Below are positions 25,547 to 34,989 of a DNA stretch of 64,000 bases, in pieces. The DNA lies in assembly GCF_900102465.1 (NCBI RefSeq), contig NZ_FNBW01000010.1, positions 1 to 64,000 on the forward strand, in the 5' to 3' direction. The position numbers and the translations under genes were made by a program. Origin of the DNA: Thalassobaculum litoreum DSM 18839. Lineage in GTDB: Bacteria > Pseudomonadota > Alphaproteobacteria > Thalassobaculales > Thalassobaculaceae. Numbering within the stretch: position 1 is the first letter of the stretch; the number at the start of each line of letters is the position of its first letter. A model generated the notes under the pieces. That model was not told the origin of the DNA. It made no database searches and saw only the letters and a list, made by a program, of their open reading frames with translations.

Positions 25547-26362
25547 GTGCCGGAGACATCCACCGCGCCGGCCGAGACCCCGCATACCGCGCCCGCGAGC
25601 GATCCGCTCCTGTCGGTGGTCGTCCCGGTCCTGAACGAGGAGGCCAATGTGGGTCCGCTGATCGCCGAGATCCGCGGCGCCCTCGACTCTGTGTGTGCGT
25701 ATGAGATCGTGTTCGTCGATGATGGCTCGACCGACTCGACCGGCGCGAAACTGGCGGAACTGCGGGGTGACGTGAAGGAACTTCGGGTACTGACCCATTC
25801 CAGGCGCTCGGGACAGAGTGCCGGCCTGCGCAGCGGCATCACCGCCGCGCGCGGCCGTCTCGTCGCGACCCTGGACGGCGACGGCCAGAACGATCCGGCG
25901 GACATCCCGGCCCTGCTCAAGGCCTGGCAGGACGACCAGGAGGCCACGCCGCTGATGGTGACCGGCCACCGGGTGAACCGGCGCGACACCTGGGCCAAGC
26001 GCCGGGCTTCGCGCATCGCCAACGCCCTGCGCCGCGCCATGCTGGGGGACGACAACCCGGATACCGGCTGTTCGCTGAAGCTGTTCGAGCGCGCGCTGTT
26101 CCTGCGGTTTCCCTATTTCGATCACATGCACCGCTTCATGCCGGCCCTGGCGAAGCGCGAAGGCGCGCGGGTGACCGTCGTGCCGGTCAACCACCGCGCC
26201 CGGCATGCCGGGACATCGAAGTACCGGATCTTCGACCGGCTGGCCGTGGGCATCCCCGATCTGTTGGGCATGGTCTGGCTCATGCAGCGCGCGCCCGCCG
26301 ACGTTGCGGTACGCGAGTCGGACGACAGCGCCACGGTCAGCGACGGAGCGACCCATGCTTGA
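25547..26362 (+). CDS. GT2-family glycosyltransferase (dolichol/undecaprenyl-phosphate mannosyltransferase type)
   Basis: A 271-aa GT-A fold protein starting at GTG 25547. VVVPVLNEEANV (about 22-33) and the metal-binding DGDGQNDPAD (about 108-117) are diagnostic; LDGDGQ is the DxD region. It resembles DPM1/ArnC-like enzymes that transfer a sugar to a polyprenyl phosphate, but it has no C-terminal membrane spans of its own. The final 8 nt overlap the LAB_N gene, so an operon with lipid A-type modification is plausible. Confidence 0.85.
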   Translation: MPETSTAPAETPHTAPASDPLLSVVVPVLNEEANVGPLIAEIRGALDSVCAYEIVFVDDGSTDSTGAKLAELRGDVKELRVLTHSRRSGQSAGLRSGITAARGRLVATLDGDGQNDPADIPALLKAWQDDQEATPLMVTGHRVNRRDTWAKRRASRIANALRRAMLGDDNPDTGCSLKLFERALFLRFPYFDHMHRFMPALAKREGARVTVVPVNHRARHAGTSKYRIFDRLAVGIPDLLGMVWLMQRAPADVAVRESDDSATVSDGATHA

Positions 26363-26711
26363 CACCCTCGCCGACAAGCTCATCGGCGCCTTCACCGGCA
26401 TGTCGACGGAAGAGATCGTGATGGTCTGCGTCGGTTTCGGCGGTCAGGCCATGTTCACGATGCGGTTCCTGATCCAGTGGCTGAAGAGCGAGATCAGCCG
26501 CAAGAGCGTCATCCCCATCGCCTTCTGGTATTTCTCGCTCGCCGGCGGTGCTACACTGTTCGTCTACGCTCTGTGGCGCCAGGATCCGGTCTTCATCCTG
26601 GGCCAGGGAACCGGCCTTTTCATCTACGCCCGAAATCTCTGGCTTATCCACCGGGAACGCCGCGAGACCGAAGCCGCCGCCCGGGAATCCGCCAGAGAAG
26701 CAGTGCAATAA
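26355..26711 (+). CDS. LAB_N domain membrane protein (lipid-A-disaccharide synthase N-terminal-like)
   Basis: A 118-aa protein with three membrane spans and the LAB_N signature MRFLIQWLKSEISRKSVIP. In some genomes this domain is fused to, or stands next to, glycolipid glycosyltransferases. Here it stands alone, coupled to the GT2 gene (8-nt overlap) and to the BtuF-like gene (1-nt TAATG overlap). A role as membrane partner of the glycosyltransferase, perhaps in flipping or presenting the polyprenyl sugar, is inference. Confidence 0.82.
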   Translation: MLDTLADKLIGAFTGMSTEEIVMVCVGFGGQAMFTMRFLIQWLKSEISRKSVIPIAFWYFSLAGGATLFVYALWRQDPVFILGQGTGLFIYARNLWLIHRERRETEAAARESAREAVQ

Positions 26712-27640
26712 TGGCCCCACGCATCGTCTCGTTGCTGCCGAGTGCGACCGAAGTCGTCACCGCCCTGGGTATGGGCGAGCACCTGGTGGGGCGCAGTCAC
26801 GAATGCGACTACCCCGCAGAGGTGGTCGATGTTCCGGTGATGACCCGGCCGCGGATCAATCCGGCCAAGCCGTCGCGGGGTCTGCACCGTCAGGTCTCCA
26901 AGCTGATCACCAAGGCGCTGTCGGTGTTCGAGGTCGATGCCGACGCGCTGAAGGCGGCCAAGCCCGACATCATCCTGACCCAGCACCAGTGCACGGCCTG
27001 CGCGGTTTCCGAGGCCGACCTGAACGCGGCGCTGGCGACCTGGACCGGCAGCCAGCCCGTCGTGGTCTCCGTCGCCCCGGAGACCCTGGATCAGGTCTGG
27101 CGCAGTTTCGGCACGATGGCCGACGCCTTCGATCTGCGCTGGGCCGGCAACGAGCTGGCGGAGCGGGCGCGCGAGCGGGTCGAGATCATCGCCATGCGCG
27201 GCGCCGCGCTGGATCCGAAGCCGACCATCGCCTGCGTCGAATGGATCGATCCGCCGATGATCGCCGGCAACTGGGTGCCGGAGCTGGTGACCGCCGCCGG
27301 CGGCGTGCCGGTCATGGCGAAGAAGGGCCAGCACTCCGAATTCACCACCCTGTCCAAGCTCGCCAAGTCGGACCCGGACGCGATGATCTTCATGCCCTGC
27401 GGCTTCGACCTCGCCCGCACCATGGAGGAGGCGGCCCCCTTCATCGCCCGCCCGACCATCGCGGCGATGCGGGCGGTGCGGCAGAAGAAGCTCTGGGCGG
27501 TCGACGGCAACGCCTATTTCAACCGACCCGGCCCGCGGCTGGTCACCTCGCTTGAGATCCTGGCCGAGATCCTGAATCCCGGCGCCTTCAACTTCTCCCG
27601 CGAGGGCACCGCCTGGGCCACGGTCGCCGGATCGTCGTAA
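26711..27640 (+). CDS. BtuF-like cobalamin-binding protein, apparently cytoplasmic
   Basis: A 309-aa periplasmic-binding-fold protein (BtuF/FhuD clan) with the N-terminal PRIVSLLPSATEVVTALGMG and CDYPAEV motifs typical of cobalamin-binding proteins. It lacks a signal peptide, unlike transport receptors, as seen in a known group of such proteins encoded away from transporters. HQCTACAVSEADL supplies cysteines that may bind a metal or the corrin. Its start overlaps the LAB_N stop. No btuCD genes are near. Confidence 0.82.
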   Translation: MAPRIVSLLPSATEVVTALGMGEHLVGRSHECDYPAEVVDVPVMTRPRINPAKPSRGLHRQVSKLITKALSVFEVDADALKAAKPDIILTQHQCTACAVSEADLNAALATWTGSQPVVVSVAPETLDQVWRSFGTMADAFDLRWAGNELAERARERVEIIAMRGAALDPKPTIACVEWIDPPMIAGNWVPELVTAAGGVPVMAKKGQHSEFTTLSKLAKSDPDAMIFMPCGFDLARTMEEAAPFIARPTIAAMRAVRQKKLWAVDGNAYFNRPGPRLVTSLEILAEILNPGAFNFSREGTAWATVAGSS

Positions 27641-27787
27641 CCGACCGCCAGGACCGCACAGGGATGGCACCGCGCCGGTACCGTGGCGGAACCTATCGTG
27701 ACGGAACCGTCGCCGGATTGCCTTCATTTCGCCCTCTGGCTATGGTCGCCTCACGGTCCGAAATCACCTGACCGTGAGGAACTTTCC

Positions 27788-28510
27788 ATGCGCCTTCCCT
27801 TAGCCGCCCTGCTCGCCGCCTCGCTTCTCCTCGCCGCCCCCGTGCAGGCCGAGGAAGCCGGCCCGATCACCCGCCAGGGTGTCGCCGACGACGAGGTCGT
27901 GATGATGCTGGAGGTCGAGGACTGGGTCGAGACGACCACCGCCACCGTGCGCATCTCCGCCGATCTGGCCGTCGAGGCCGGGACCTTCGGCGCCGCCCGC
28001 GACGAACTGGTCTCCACCCTTCAGGGCTTCGGCATCGACACCACCTGGCGGATCGTCCAGTTCAGCAAGCAGGCCGACGATGCCGGGTTCGAGCGGTGGA
28101 GCGTGACGGCCGAGGCCCGGCTGCCGGAAGCCGCCCTGTCGGATCTCTCGGCCAAGGCCAAGGGTGCCACCAAGCCGGGCCGTTCGCTGACCGTCGCCTC
28201 GATCGACTACTCGCCGACCATGGCGGAACGCGAGGCCGTCACCGACAGCCTGCGCACGCGTGTCTATGAGCGGGTCGGCAAGGAGATCGCCGCCCTGAAC
28301 GCGGCCTTCGCCGATCGCAGCTTCCGGGTGCGCATGATCGATTTCACCCAGTCCTACCGCCCGGTGCCCATGGCCAAGGCGGAGATGCAGATGATGCGCT
28401 CCGACATGCCCCAGTCCGCCTCGGGCGGCGGCAGCGGTCTGGCCGGCGCCGAGAAGGCGAGCATCACCGCGCGGGTCCACCTGGCCGCCACCGCGCCGGC
28501 CGCTCAATAA
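27788..28510 (+). CDS. Secreted protein of unknown function, SIMPL-like
   Basis: A 240-aa protein with a signal peptide (about 1-21, ending VQA). The mature part has repeated strand-helix units (VETTTATVRISADLAVEAG, GFERWSVTAEARLPEAAL) that recall the SIMPL/DUF541 fold of periplasmic and outer-membrane proteins; the match is weak and based on pattern only. A glycine/serine-rich segment precedes the C-terminus. GAGGA lies 10 nt before ATG 27788. Confidence 0.65.
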   Translation: MRLPLAALLAASLLLAAPVQAEEAGPITRQGVADDEVVMMLEVEDWVETTTATVRISADLAVEAGTFGAARDELVSTLQGFGIDTTWRIVQFSKQADDAGFERWSVTAEARLPEAALSDLSAKAKGATKPGRSLTVASIDYSPTMAEREAVTDSLRTRVYERVGKEIAALNAAFADRSFRVRMIDFTQSYRPVPMAKAEMQMMRSDMPQSASGGGSGLAGAEKASITARVHLAATAPAAQ

Positions 28511-28553
28511 GCCCGCCACTGGCGACGGGCACAGCTAAACGGGGGAATTCGCG

Positions 28554-29303
28554 ATGTCCGACAAGGTCCTGATCGTCACCGGAGGCTCGCGCGGCATCGG
28601 CGCCGCGACCTGCCGCCTTGCCGCGGCCCAGGGCTGGGACGTCGCGATCAACTACACCGCCAACGCGACCGCCGCCGAGGCGGTCGCCAAACAGGTGACG
28701 GATGCCGGCCGGCGGGCGATCACCGTCAAGGGCGACATGGCCAGCGAGGCCGACATCCTGTCCCTGTTCGAGACGGCGGAGAAGGAACTGGGCCCGGTCG
28801 GCGGCGTCGTCGCCAATGCCGGCATCACCGGCAAGATCACCCGGGTCGAGGACATGAGCACCGCGGCCATGCAGGAGGTGATCAACCTCAACGTCATCGG
28901 CCTGATGATCACCAACCGCGAGGCGGTCCGCCGCATGTCGACCAAGCGCGGCGGCAAGGGCGGCCCGATCGTCAACACCTCCTCCATCGCGCCGCGTGTC
29001 GGCTCGCCGAACGAGTTCGTGCATTACGCCGCCTCCAAGGGCGCGGTCGATGCCTGGACCCTCGGCCTCGCCCGCGAGGTCGCCGGCGAAGGCATCCGAG
29101 TGAACGCCGTGGCCCCGGGCATGATCGACACCGACATCCACGCCACCGCCGGTGCGCCCGACCGGGCTTCGCGTCTCGGCGCCCTGGTGCCGATCGGCCG
29201 GGCCGGCACCGCCGAGGAGGTCGCCGAGGCCATCGTCTGGCTGCTGTCGGACCACGCCGCCTATTGTGTCGGAACCGTCCTGGAAGTGAATGGTGGCCGC
29301 TGA
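28554..29303 (+). CDS. SDR-family NAD(P)-dependent oxidoreductase
   Basis: A 249-aa classical short-chain dehydrogenase. TGGSRGIG (9-16) binds the dinucleotide, NAG is at 88-90, and the catalytic S143/S144-Y158-K162 are present (HYAASKG). The NADP preference (NYTAN after the second strand) is not certain. Substrate unknown. Its last 14 nt overlap the ZapE-type ATPase gene. Confidence 0.88.
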   Translation: MSDKVLIVTGGSRGIGAATCRLAAAQGWDVAINYTANATAAEAVAKQVTDAGRRAITVKGDMASEADILSLFETAEKELGPVGGVVANAGITGKITRVEDMSTAAMQEVINLNVIGLMITNREAVRRMSTKRGGKGGPIVNTSSIAPRVGSPNEFVHYAASKGAVDAWTLGLAREVAGEGIRVNAVAPGMIDTDIHATAGAPDRASRLGALVPIGRAGTAEEVAEAIVWLLSDHAAYCVGTVLEVNGGR

Positions 29304-30465
29304 CGGTGCGCAGAAGCTGGTCGTCGACTGCTCCGCTGTTCCCGACGGCCGGCCCCTGGAGCGATATGCCGCGCTGCTGAAGGCCGGCGCGATCACCGCG
29401 GATCCGGATCAGGAGGAGGCCGCCAGGCGACTCGACGCGCTTGCCGAGGCGGTTACCGGCTGGCGCGCGAAGTCGCCGAAGGGCGGCGGACTGGTCCGCC
29501 GCTTCCTGGGCGGCTGGGATTCCGGCAAGGCGGAGGTACCGCGCGGCGTCTACCTCTACGGTCCGGTCGGGCGGGGCAAGTCCATGCTGATGGACCTGTT
29601 CTTCGACGCCGCCGAGGTGGCGCACAAGCGGCGCGTCCATTTCCACGAGTTCATGCAGGAGGCGCACAGCCTCATCCACCACATCCGCCAGCGCGGCATC
29701 GGCGGCGAGATGCCCTTCGCCCGCGCCGCCCAGGAGATCGCGCGCGACGCGCATCTGCTGTGCTTCGACGAGATGGAGGTGCGCGACATCGCCGACGCGA
29801 TGATTCTCTCGCGGCTGTTCACCGCCCTGTTCGAGCGCGGCGTGATCGTCGTCGCCACCTCGAACCGGCATCCGGACGAACTCTATAAGAACGGGCTGCA
29901 GCGCGAGCGCTTCCTGCCCTTCATCGAACTGGTGAAAGCGCGGCTCGACATCGTCGATCTCGGCGAGGGCACCGACTACCGCCTCGACCGGCTTGTGGGC
30001 GAGAAGGTCTACGTGACCCCCGCGGATGCCGCGGCCGAAAGGACCCTCGACCACCTGTTCGCCGAGATGACCGGCGGCGCCGTCCCCGAGCCGGATGTGG
30101 TGATCGTCCATGGCCGGGAAATGCCGGTCGAGCGCGCCGCCAAGGGCGTCGCCCGGTTCCAGTTCGAGGATCTGTGCGCCAAGCCGCTCGGTCCGGCCGA
30201 TTTTTTGGCCCTGGCGAAGAAGTATCGCGCAATCGTGATCGACGGCATCCCGACCATGAGCGACGCCATCCGCGATCAGGCGCGCCGCTTCATGATGCTG
30301 ATCGACGCGCTCTATGAACGGCACACCACCCTGGTCTGTTCGGCGGCGGACGAGCCGGAGGCGCTCTACGCCGGCTCCGACTGGGGGTTTGAGTTCGACA
30401 GGACGATCTCGCGCCTTATGGAAATGCGGTCCGAAGACTACGTCTCAAAACCCCATCGTCCATAA
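29290..30465 (+). CDS. zapE: ZapE/AFG1-family ATPase
   Basis: A 391-aa AFG1-type P-loop ATPase. Walker A GPVGRGKS (about 92-99), Walker B LLCFDEME (about 157-164) and the family motifs RVHFHEFMQE, ATSNRHPDELYKNGLQR are all present. In Escherichia coli ZapE binds FtsZ and helps cells divide; the mitochondrial homologue aids protein quality control. The start overlaps the SDR gene by 14 nt, so co-translation is likely. Confidence 0.9.
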   Translation: MVAADGAQKLVVDCSAVPDGRPLERYAALLKAGAITADPDQEEAARRLDALAEAVTGWRAKSPKGGGLVRRFLGGWDSGKAEVPRGVYLYGPVGRGKSMLMDLFFDAAEVAHKRRVHFHEFMQEAHSLIHHIRQRGIGGEMPFARAAQEIARDAHLLCFDEMEVRDIADAMILSRLFTALFERGVIVVATSNRHPDELYKNGLQRERFLPFIELVKARLDIVDLGEGTDYRLDRLVGEKVYVTPADAAAERTLDHLFAEMTGGAVPEPDVVIVHGREMPVERAAKGVARFQFEDLCAKPLGPADFLALAKKYRAIVIDGIPTMSDAIRDQARRFMMLIDALYERHTTLVCSAADEPEALYAGSDWGFEFDRTISRLMEMRSEDYVSKPHRP

Positions 30466-30644
30466 GGGCTCCGCCCGAGGCGCGATTTAATACTTCGCAC
30501 CACGCGGATATGGCGAGATGCATTGCGTTTTGCGGAAATTTCCCTAAAAGACTTTGAATATTACGATGATCGTCTGCAGACTGTCGCCGGGACGATGCTT
30601 TGACAAAGCTTTATTGAGCGGCGACTGGGGAGAGCGACAATTCC
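30466..30644. promoter_or_regulatory. Upstream region of the 347-aa unknown gene
   Basis: A 179-nt, AT-rich stretch with no ORF of note. GGGGAGAG is present 11 nt before the ATG at 30645. Promoter elements are not assigned. Confidence 0.3.
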
Positions 30645-31688
30645 ATGCCCGATGCGACCGGCATGATCCACGAGATAGCGGAATACGATCGGGATTCGAT
30701 CCACACACTTCCGCTTGCGATCGTACCGATTAAGACAGCCGCCATGCGCTCCGCGCGTCTGATCCGCAACGTGCGCCTGGAAACCCGCATCGAGCTGTTT
30801 CGCGAGAAGGGCATGGGGTCGGGACAGATCGCCGTCGAGGAAGTGCCGGACTTCTTCCCCGACCAGGGCGATCTGAAGGACGACATCCTGCTGCTGCGCC
30901 GGCTCAGCCAGCTTCCGGCCTTCGACCCCTATACCCTGCGGATCGGCCTGCGCCAGGCCGGCGTGGATATCCTCAGCCTGGACGCCTTCCAACTCTCGAG
31001 CGCCAAGAAGCGGGAACTGATGCCGCTGATGCAGAACATCACGCGACCGTTGATGCAGCATCTCTACGGCGATGGCGACGCCGCCGGGCCGAACGATCTG
31101 GAGACCCTGATCGAGCGGGTGGCGACCCCCGACACGGCCGTGGTCCGCAAGCGCATCGACAGCATGGCCAACGGTCTCGGCATCGGCGTCGAACAGCTCC
31201 CGGACATGCTGGAGAGCTATGGCGACACCTATCTGGCGCTGTCCTATTACCGCAGCTACTTCCTGTACTGCCTGCCGGCGGTGAACCGCCTGCTGTCCTG
31301 GATCGGCGATGTGAAGGATTCCGGCAACCTGCGCCACGACCAGTCGATGCAGAAGGCGATCGCCCGGGTGGAGGAGATCCTGACCTTCGTCTCCAACTCG
31401 GTGACGCGCCGGTTCAATGGTTTCGACCGCGAAACGGTCGTGCGCTGGGATCAGGTGACCGTCGAGACTTTCAACGCCGTGCGCGGCGCCATCTCCCGCC
31501 ACCAGCGCAGTCTGGCCGAAGTGCTCTGCGGCCTGACGGTCAAGGTCTACGAGTGGGAGCAGAAGTTCCCGAGCGGCGGCGGCAGTCCGGACAAGCGCGC
31601 CGATTTCGTCGCCGCCGAGGTGAAGCCGGGTCTCGACCGGCTCTGGGCCATGGAGCGCCGGGCGCCCAAATTCGCCAACGCCGCCTGA
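30645..31688 (+). CDS. Uncharacterised helical protein with LP-x2-DP-x2-LR motif
   Basis: A 347-aa soluble, mainly helical protein. Residues around 88-105 read QLPAFDPYTLRIGLRQAG, closely matching the ELPSLDPFLLRDRL segment of the protein at 50518; in both, a stretch with ...ISDSEFQEIKK or LSSAKKRELM follows about 20 residues later. The N-terminus, with TAAMRSARLIRNVRLETRIE, is basic. No signal peptide or membrane span. The two proteins look like paralogues of an undescribed family. It stands alone between zapE and the convergent recR. Confidence 0.8.
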   Translation: MPDATGMIHEIAEYDRDSIHTLPLAIVPIKTAAMRSARLIRNVRLETRIELFREKGMGSGQIAVEEVPDFFPDQGDLKDDILLLRRLSQLPAFDPYTLRIGLRQAGVDILSLDAFQLSSAKKRELMPLMQNITRPLMQHLYGDGDAAGPNDLETLIERVATPDTAVVRKRIDSMANGLGIGVEQLPDMLESYGDTYLALSYYRSYFLYCLPAVNRLLSWIGDVKDSGNLRHDQSMQKAIARVEEILTFVSNSVTRRFNGFDRETVVRWDQVTVETFNAVRGAISRHQRSLAEVLCGLTVKVYEWEQKFPSGGGSPDKRADFVAAEVKPGLDRLWAMERRAPKFANAA

Positions 31689-31718
31689 CCGCAGGCGATC
31701 AAACGTATAACCGTCGCG

Positions 31719-32312
31719 TCAGACGCTCTGCCGGGCCTTCATCGCCTGGGTCAGGGTGCCGTCGTCGAGATAATCCAATTCGCCCCCGACCGGCACGCCA
31801 TGGGCCAGGCGGGAGACCGCGACATGGGCTCCCGCCAACCGGTCGGCGATGTAATGGGCGGTGGTCTGACCGTCGACCGTGGCGTTCATCGCCAGCACGA
31901 CCTCGGTCACTTCCGCCGTATCGGCGCGGGCGACCAGGCTCTCGATGTTCAGATCCTCCGGACCGACCCCGTCCAGGGCGGAGAGCACGCCGCCGATGAC
32001 GTGATAGCGCCCCTTGAAGGCCGCCGCCCGCTCCAGGGCCCAGACGTCGCCCACATCCTCGACCACGCAGATCAGGCCCGGATCGCGGCGCACGTCCTGG
32101 CAGATCGCGCAGGGATCGGTGGTGTCGAAATTGCCGCAAGTCCGGCAGGTCCGGATCGACCGCGCCGCCGCCGCAAGGGCCTCGGCCAGCGGCAGCATCA
32201 GCGACTCGCGCCGCTGCATCAGGTGCAGAACCCCCCGGCGGGCCGACCGGGGGCCAAGGCCCGGCAGCTTCGCCAGAAGATGCATCACTCTATCGAGATC
32301 GCCAGCGGCCAT
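31719..32312 (-). CDS. recR: Recombination mediator RecR
   Basis: A 197-aa protein with an N-terminal helix-hairpin-helix ([11 protein letters not shown], about 16-26), a four-cysteine zinc finger (C56, C59, C68, C71) and a Toprim domain ([13 protein letters not shown] onwards). RecR works with RecO/RecF to load RecA on gapped DNA. It ends the ffs-dnaX-ybaB-recR cluster, 24 nt after ybaB. Confidence 0.96.
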   Translation of the reverse strand: MAAGDLDRVMHLLAKLPGLGPRSARRGVLHLMQRRESLMLPLAEALAAAARSIRTCRTCGNFDTTDPCAICQDVRRDPGLICVVEDVGDVWALERAAAFKGRYHVIGGVLSALDGVGPEDLNIESLVARADTAEVTEVVLAMNATVDGQTTAHYIADRLAGAHVAVSRLAHGVPVGGELDYLDDGTLTQAMKARQSV

Positions 32313-32336
32313 TGGTGCGCGTCCGATCCGCCGTTG

Positions 32337-32660
32337 TCAAAACGGCAGCTTGAAGCCGGGCGGCAGCGGCAGGCCGCCGGTGAGTTCCTTCATCTGCTCG
32401 GCCTGCAGCGTCTCCGCCTTGGCGCGGGCATCGTTCAGCGCGGCGACCAGCAGGTCCTCCAGCACCTCGGTCTCGGTGGCGTCCATCAGCGCCGGATCGA
32501 TCTTGATCTTCCGGGCCGAACCCTTGGCCGTCATGGTGACCGACACCATGCCGCCGCCGGCGGTGCCCTCGATCTCCGTCTGCTCCATCCGCTCCTGCAT
32601 TTCCTGCATGCGGGTCTGCATTTCCTGGGCCTGCTTCATCATCTGGCCGAGATTTTTCAT
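32337..32660 (-). CDS. ybaB: YbaB/EbfC-family nucleoid-associated protein
   Basis: A 107-aa protein with an N-terminal heptad-rich helix (MKNLGQMMKQAQEMQTRMQE) and a KIKIDPALM core, as in the dimeric EbfC/YbaB DNA-binding family. It lies between dnaX and recR, with only 3 nt to the dnaX stop, the usual arrangement. It presumably compacts or marks DNA. Confidence 0.95.
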   Translation of the reverse strand: MKNLGQMMKQAQEMQTRMQEMQERMEQTEIEGTAGGGMVSVTMTAKGSARKIKIDPALMDATETEVLEDLLVAALNDARAKAETLQAEQMKELTGGLPLPPGFKLPF

Positions 32661-32663
32661 CGC

Positions 32664-34616
32664 CTACGCCTCGTTTGCTTGACCCGCCCGGAGCGGGTCA
32701 GGGGACATATCGCTTTGCAGGTCGGCCGCCTCCGGTTCGGGCGCGGCCAGTTCGACCACCGTGTCTATCTCAGCGCCGGGGAACAGTTCCAGCACCTTGG
32801 CGACCACCGGGTGGGCCGCGAGTTCGGCCTGAACGGCCGCCTTCTGTGCCGCCTTCTGCTCGCGCAGGGTCGGACCGCCCTCCTGGTCGGAGATCTCGAC
32901 GGTCCAGTCGCGCCCGGTCCAGCGCTGCAGATGACCGGCCAGCAACCCGATCAACCGGGAATCAACGCCCTTCTGCGGCCGCAGTTCCAAACGACCGGGT
33001 TCGACGGCGACCGGATGCACCTTGTTGGTCAACGTCGCGCCCAGGATCGCCTCGCCCCGGCGGAAGGCCAGTTCGGCCACGCCGGCGAAGTCGGTCGGCA
33101 CCGGATCCAGAGCATCGTCGGGATCGCCGGCCGGCCCCTCGTCATCCTCGGGGGGCGGGCCGGCGGTGACGAAATCCGGCACACCATCGTCCGCGTAGCC
33201 CGGACCGTCGAAATCGCCGCCGGGATCGGCCGCCATCCCGTAGTCGGAGGACACGTGGTCCGGCACCGGATCGGGCGCCGGGGCCATCTGCGGCGACGCC
33301 GCGGGCGGCGGGGCGGCGGCAACCGTCGCCGCAGTGGCGGCGGGCATCGAGGGGGGTGCAACGGAGGCAGACGGACCGGCGGCGGCGGGCGCCGGCGCGG
33401 ACGGGGCGGCGCCACCGGCCGGCAGCGCCGCACCGTCGGTCAGCATCCGCACCAGATCGGCGGGGTCGGGCATGTCGGCGCTATGGGCGACGCGGATGAG
33501 CACCATCTCGGCGGCGGCGATCGGCACCGGGGCGGTCTGCACCTCGCCCAGGCCCTTGGCCAGCATCTGCCAGGTGCGGGTCAGCGACGGTACCGCCAGA
33601 GTCTCGGCCAGCGCCTTGCCGCGCTCGCGCTCGGATTCGCCCAGATCGTTCGCCCCCGCCGCCTGCGGCGCGGCCTTCATCCGGGTGATCGCGTGGGTCA
33701 GTTCCATCAGGTCCTGGATCACCACGACCGGATCGGCCCCGCCGTCATACAGCTCCGACAGCACGGTGAGACCATCGGCGATCCGCCCGGCCATCACCGC
33801 CTCGAACAGGTCGTAGATCCGCACCCGGTCGACCAGGCCCAGCATGTCGCGCACGCCCTCGACCGTGACCGGTCCGGAGGCCAGCGCGATCGCCTGGTCC
33901 AGGATCGACAGCCCGTCGCGGGCGGAGCCGTCGGCGGCGCGGGCCACCAGCCGCAGCGCCTCGGCCTCGGCCTCCACGCCCTCGTCCCGGCAGACCCGCT
34001 CGAACAGCTCGACCAGCAGGGCGATGTCGATACGCCGCAGGTCGAAGCGCTGGCAGCGCGACAGCACCGTGATCGGCACCTTGCGGATCTCGGTGGTGGC
34101 GAAGATGAACTTGGCGTGTTCCGGCGGCTCCTCCAGCGTCTTCAGCAGCGCGTTGAAGGCGTTCTTGGAGAGCATGTGCACTTCGTCGACGATGTAGACC
34201 TTGTAGCGGCCGGCCACCGGCCGGTAGCGCACGTTCTCGATCAGCTCGCGCACGTCGTCGACGCCGGTATGCGAGGCGGCGTCCATCTCCAGCACGTCGA
34301 CATGCCGGTCCTCGGCGATGGCGCGGCAGTTGTCGCACACCCCGCAGGGCTTCATGGTCGGCCCGCCCTGGCCGTCCGGACCGATGCAGTTCAGGCCCTT
34401 GGCGATGATCCGGGCGGTGGTGGTCTTGCCGACCCCGCGCACGCCGGTCAGCACGAAGGCATGGTGCACCCGGTTCTGCTCGAAGGCGTTGCGCAGGGTG
34501 CGCACGAGCGCGTCCTGGCCCTTCAGATCGTCGAAGGTCTGGGGCCGGTATTTCCGCGCCAATACCCGATACTCGCTCGGGGCGGCGTCCTGGGCGGAGG
34601 GCGGGGCGTCGTTCAT
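32664..34616 (-). CDS. dnaX: DNA polymerase III gamma/tau subunit
   Basis: A 650-aa clamp-loader ATPase. Walker A GVRGVGKTT (58-66), a zinc module (C77 with C91, C94, C97), Walker B VDEVHML and the sensor-1 region follow the AAA+ pattern. The middle (about 395-500) is Pro/Ala-rich and disordered, followed by a conserved tau-type C-terminal domain. No slippery heptamer with hairpin was seen by eye, so a separately made gamma form is uncertain. It is coupled to ybaB and recR. Confidence 0.96.
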   Translation of the reverse strand: MNDAPPSAQDAAPSEYRVLARKYRPQTFDDLKGQDALVRTLRNAFEQNRVHHAFVLTGVRGVGKTTTARIIAKGLNCIGPDGQGGPTMKPCGVCDNCRAIAEDRHVDVLEMDAASHTGVDDVRELIENVRYRPVAGRYKVYIVDEVHMLSKNAFNALLKTLEEPPEHAKFIFATTEIRKVPITVLSRCQRFDLRRIDIALLVELFERVCRDEGVEAEAEALRLVARAADGSARDGLSILDQAIALASGPVTVEGVRDMLGLVDRVRIYDLFEAVMAGRIADGLTVLSELYDGGADPVVVIQDLMELTHAITRMKAAPQAAGANDLGESERERGKALAETLAVPSLTRTWQMLAKGLGEVQTAPVPIAAAEMVLIRVAHSADMPDPADLVRMLTDGAALPAGGAAPSAPAPAAAGPSASVAPPSMPAATAATVAAAPPPAASPQMAPAPDPVPDHVSSDYGMAADPGGDFDGPGYADDGVPDFVTAGPPPEDDEGPAGDPDDALDPVPTDFAGVAELAFRRGEAILGATLTNKVHPVAVEPGRLELRPQKGVDSRLIGLLAGHLQRWTGRDWTVEISDQEGGPTLREQKAAQKAAVQAELAAHPVVAKVLELFPGAEIDTVVELAAPEPEAADLQSDMSPDPLRAGQANEA

Positions 34617-34730
34617 CGCGCGATCATAGGGCGGCGTCCCCGCACATGAAAGAACGCGATCCCCGATTTCTCAGGGATCGACCAGTGGGATCGACCGGTG
34701 GGATCGATGGATGGGCTCGGACACGAAGGG

Positions 34731-34838
34731 GAGAGGTGGAAGACTGGCAGCGACCCGGACCGAAACTCGTTACGGCTGCTTCCTTCCGGACCTGACCGGG
34801 TTGGCGAGGAGCCCGTCCGCGCCAGCCTTCCACCCCCC
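34731..34838 (-). ncRNA. ffs: Signal recognition particle RNA (4.5S type)
   Basis: The reverse complement contains the invariant core GGTCAGGTCCGGAAGGAAGC of the SRP RNA Ffh-binding domain, flanked by self-complementary arms (TGGAAGGCTGGC near one end, GCCAGTCTTCCAC near the other) that form the long rod of a roughly 108-nt 4.5S-like RNA. It lies 115 nt upstream of dnaX on the same strand, a frequent alphaproteobacterial arrangement. Exact ends are approximate. Confidence 0.93.
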
Positions 34839-34989
34839 ATATAGGGTGTCGCCGGGGGGTGACGCAAGGACGGCGTCCCCGACCATGTGCAACGGCCCGG
34901 TCTCCTTGAGTTGCGGCCACGCGGCCCCTATCGTTGGGGCGCAGACGGACGCCACGAGCGGACGCACGCCAGAAGCCGAGAGAGCGACC

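Noticed and set aside
31800-34649. 949-aa plus-strand ORF opposite dnaX
   Set aside because: Antisense to dnaX, ybaB and recR; no homology-like motif.
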